Part shown: one piece after another, positions 6,048 to 6,472 of the stretch
Layout: each line of letters starts with the position of its first letter
How positions within the stretch are numbered: position 1 is the first letter of the stretch
NCBI GenBank assembly: GCA_029571495.1
Contig: JAKPSO010000980.1
Coordinates: 1 to 6,472, forward strand
From: Pseudomonadota bacterium
GTDB lineage: Bacteria > Pseudomonadota > Gammaproteobacteria > Burkholderiales > Casimicrobiaceae
Length of the DNA stretch: 6,472 nucleotides
Direction: 5' to 3'
Made by a program: the position numbers and the translations under genes
Notes under the pieces: generated by a model
The model's database searches: none
Seen by the model: only the letters and a program-made list of their open reading frames with translations
What the model was told of the DNA's origin: nothing

Positions 6048-6101
6048 GTTCGTGGTGACCCTTCGACGAGCTCAGGACTAAAGGCAAGTCGAACCATGAA
6101 C
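6048..6101. repeat. REP-like palindromic element between the DUF2867 and DUF4345 genes
   Basis: The outer arms GTTCGTGGT (6048-6056) and ACCATGAAC (6093-6101) pair over 9 bp with one G-U. An inner stem TCGAC/GTCGA (6063-6067 with 6088-6092) continues the hairpin after a small bulge. The loop contains GAGCTCAGGAC. From memory, both the GTTCGTGGTGA...GTCGAACCA form and the CCCTTCGACGAGCTCAGGAC form are common extragenic palindromes in beta- and gammaproteobacterial genomes; here the two are combined. It could stabilise the upstream message or attenuate read-through to the next gene. It begins 5 bases after the DUF2867 stop. Confidence 0.65.
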
Positions 6102-6118
6102 ACAAATATCGGAACGCG

Positions 6119-6472
6119 ATGAACAAGCGAAACCTGCAAATCGCCACCGCGATCCTAGCGCTGGTGCCCATCATCACCGGCCTCATCGGACTCACAGGTC
6201 TCAGCGACCCGCTCTACGCCTCGCTCCATCTGCCACGCGATGCGACGCTCGACAGCAACCTGCGCTTCTACTCCGGCGTATGGCTCGGCGTTGGCCTCGC
6301 TGCTGCGTGGACAGTACCGCGCATAGAACGCGAAACCACGCTCTTTCGCGCGCTGTGGCTCATGATTTTCCTAGGCGGCACCGGCCGACTGCTCTCACTC
6401 GCGCTGGCAGGCATGCCCTTCACGCCGTTCGTGGGGTTCACGGCGCTCGAGATTCTCGGCGCGCCGTTTTTT
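6119..6472 (+). CDS. DUF4345 domain-containing membrane protein, C-terminus cut by window edge
   Basis: This is a small integral membrane protein of the DUF4345 family (PF14248). The 118 codons present reach the right edge without a stop; relatives are only slightly longer, so little is missing. Four hydrophobic segments are visible at about 6-27, 52-66, 77-99 and 103-118. Family-typical blocks are SDPLYASL (29-36), DSNLRFYSGVWLG (45-57), PRIERET (67-73), RALWLMIFLGGTGRLLS (77-93) and FTALEILGAPFF (107-118). The function is unknown. The start is the ATG at 6119, with a modest GGAA (6111-6114) 4 nt before it. It lies 76 bases after the DUF2867 gene on the same strand, behind the REP-like element, and probably belongs to the same TetR-controlled transcript. 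An eight-codon frame (6096-6122) overlaps its start in an ATGA arrangement. Confidence 0.88.
   Translation, partial: MNKRNLQIATAILALVPIITGLIGLTGLSDPLYASLHLPRDATLDSNLRFYSGVWLGVGLAAAWTVPRIERETTLFRALWLMIFLGGTGRLLSLALAGMPFTPFVGFTALEILGAPFF

Noticed and set aside
5023..6195. Open frames opposite the TetR and DUF2867 genes (for example 5599-6195 minus, 4864-5250 plus)
   Set aside because: They are shadows of well-supported genes and have no recognisable motifs or ribosome binding sites.
1..6472. CRISPR arrays, tRNA genes, toxin-antitoxin or phage-defence genes
   Set aside because: No regularly spaced direct repeats, cloverleaf-like sequences or diagnostic motifs of such systems were seen on either strand.

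Overview
The window looks like chromosomal DNA of a high-GC member of the Pseudomonadota, probably gamma- or betaproteobacterial. That inference rests on four things: the GC-rich codon use, a human-ALDH5A1/GabD-like dehydrogenase, the small DUF2867 and DUF4345 proteins, and a REP-like palindrome of the kind scattered through those genomes. It is inference only, because no rRNA, tRNA or phylogenetic marker is present.

Layout from left to right: (1) An AI-2E/PerM-family membrane permease on the minus strand enters from the left edge. Its N-terminus is here and about the last 30-40 residues are outside. (2) A stretch of about 430 bases (955-1381) holds no convincing gene. (3) A 75-bp remnant of the 3' end of a second succinate-semialdehyde-dehydrogenase-like gene lies at 1382-1459. 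(4) A plus-strand gene for a 494-residue secreted lipoprotein with probable DUF4397-like repeats runs toward (5) a complete minus-strand NAD(P)-dependent succinate-semialdehyde dehydrogenase, converging on it. The last 25 codons of that dehydrogenase are the sequence duplicated in item 3, so the lipoprotein gene is bracketed by two direct copies of one gene end. (6) A 226-bp gap contains a perfect 14-bp palindrome in the presumed dehydrogenase promoter region. (7) A TetR-family repressor with a C-terminal WHG-type domain is on the minus strand. (8) Divergent from it are a DUF2867 protein and then a DUF4345 membrane protein, which is cut by the right edge.

Functionally, the right half reads as a small self-contained regulatory unit. 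The TetR gene and the DUF2867-DUF4345 pair share a 122-bp divergent control region that holds two interleaved inverted repeats, a typical place for a TetR operator. The ligand, and the role of the two DUF proteins, are unknown. The dehydrogenase would oxidise succinate semialdehyde (or a close relative such as glutarate semialdehyde) to the dicarboxylate. No GABA transaminase or transporter accompanies it here. The left half shows a rearrangement scar and lineage-specific surface-protein DNA. I see no CRISPR array, integrase, transposase, toxin-antitoxin pair or recognisable defence system.
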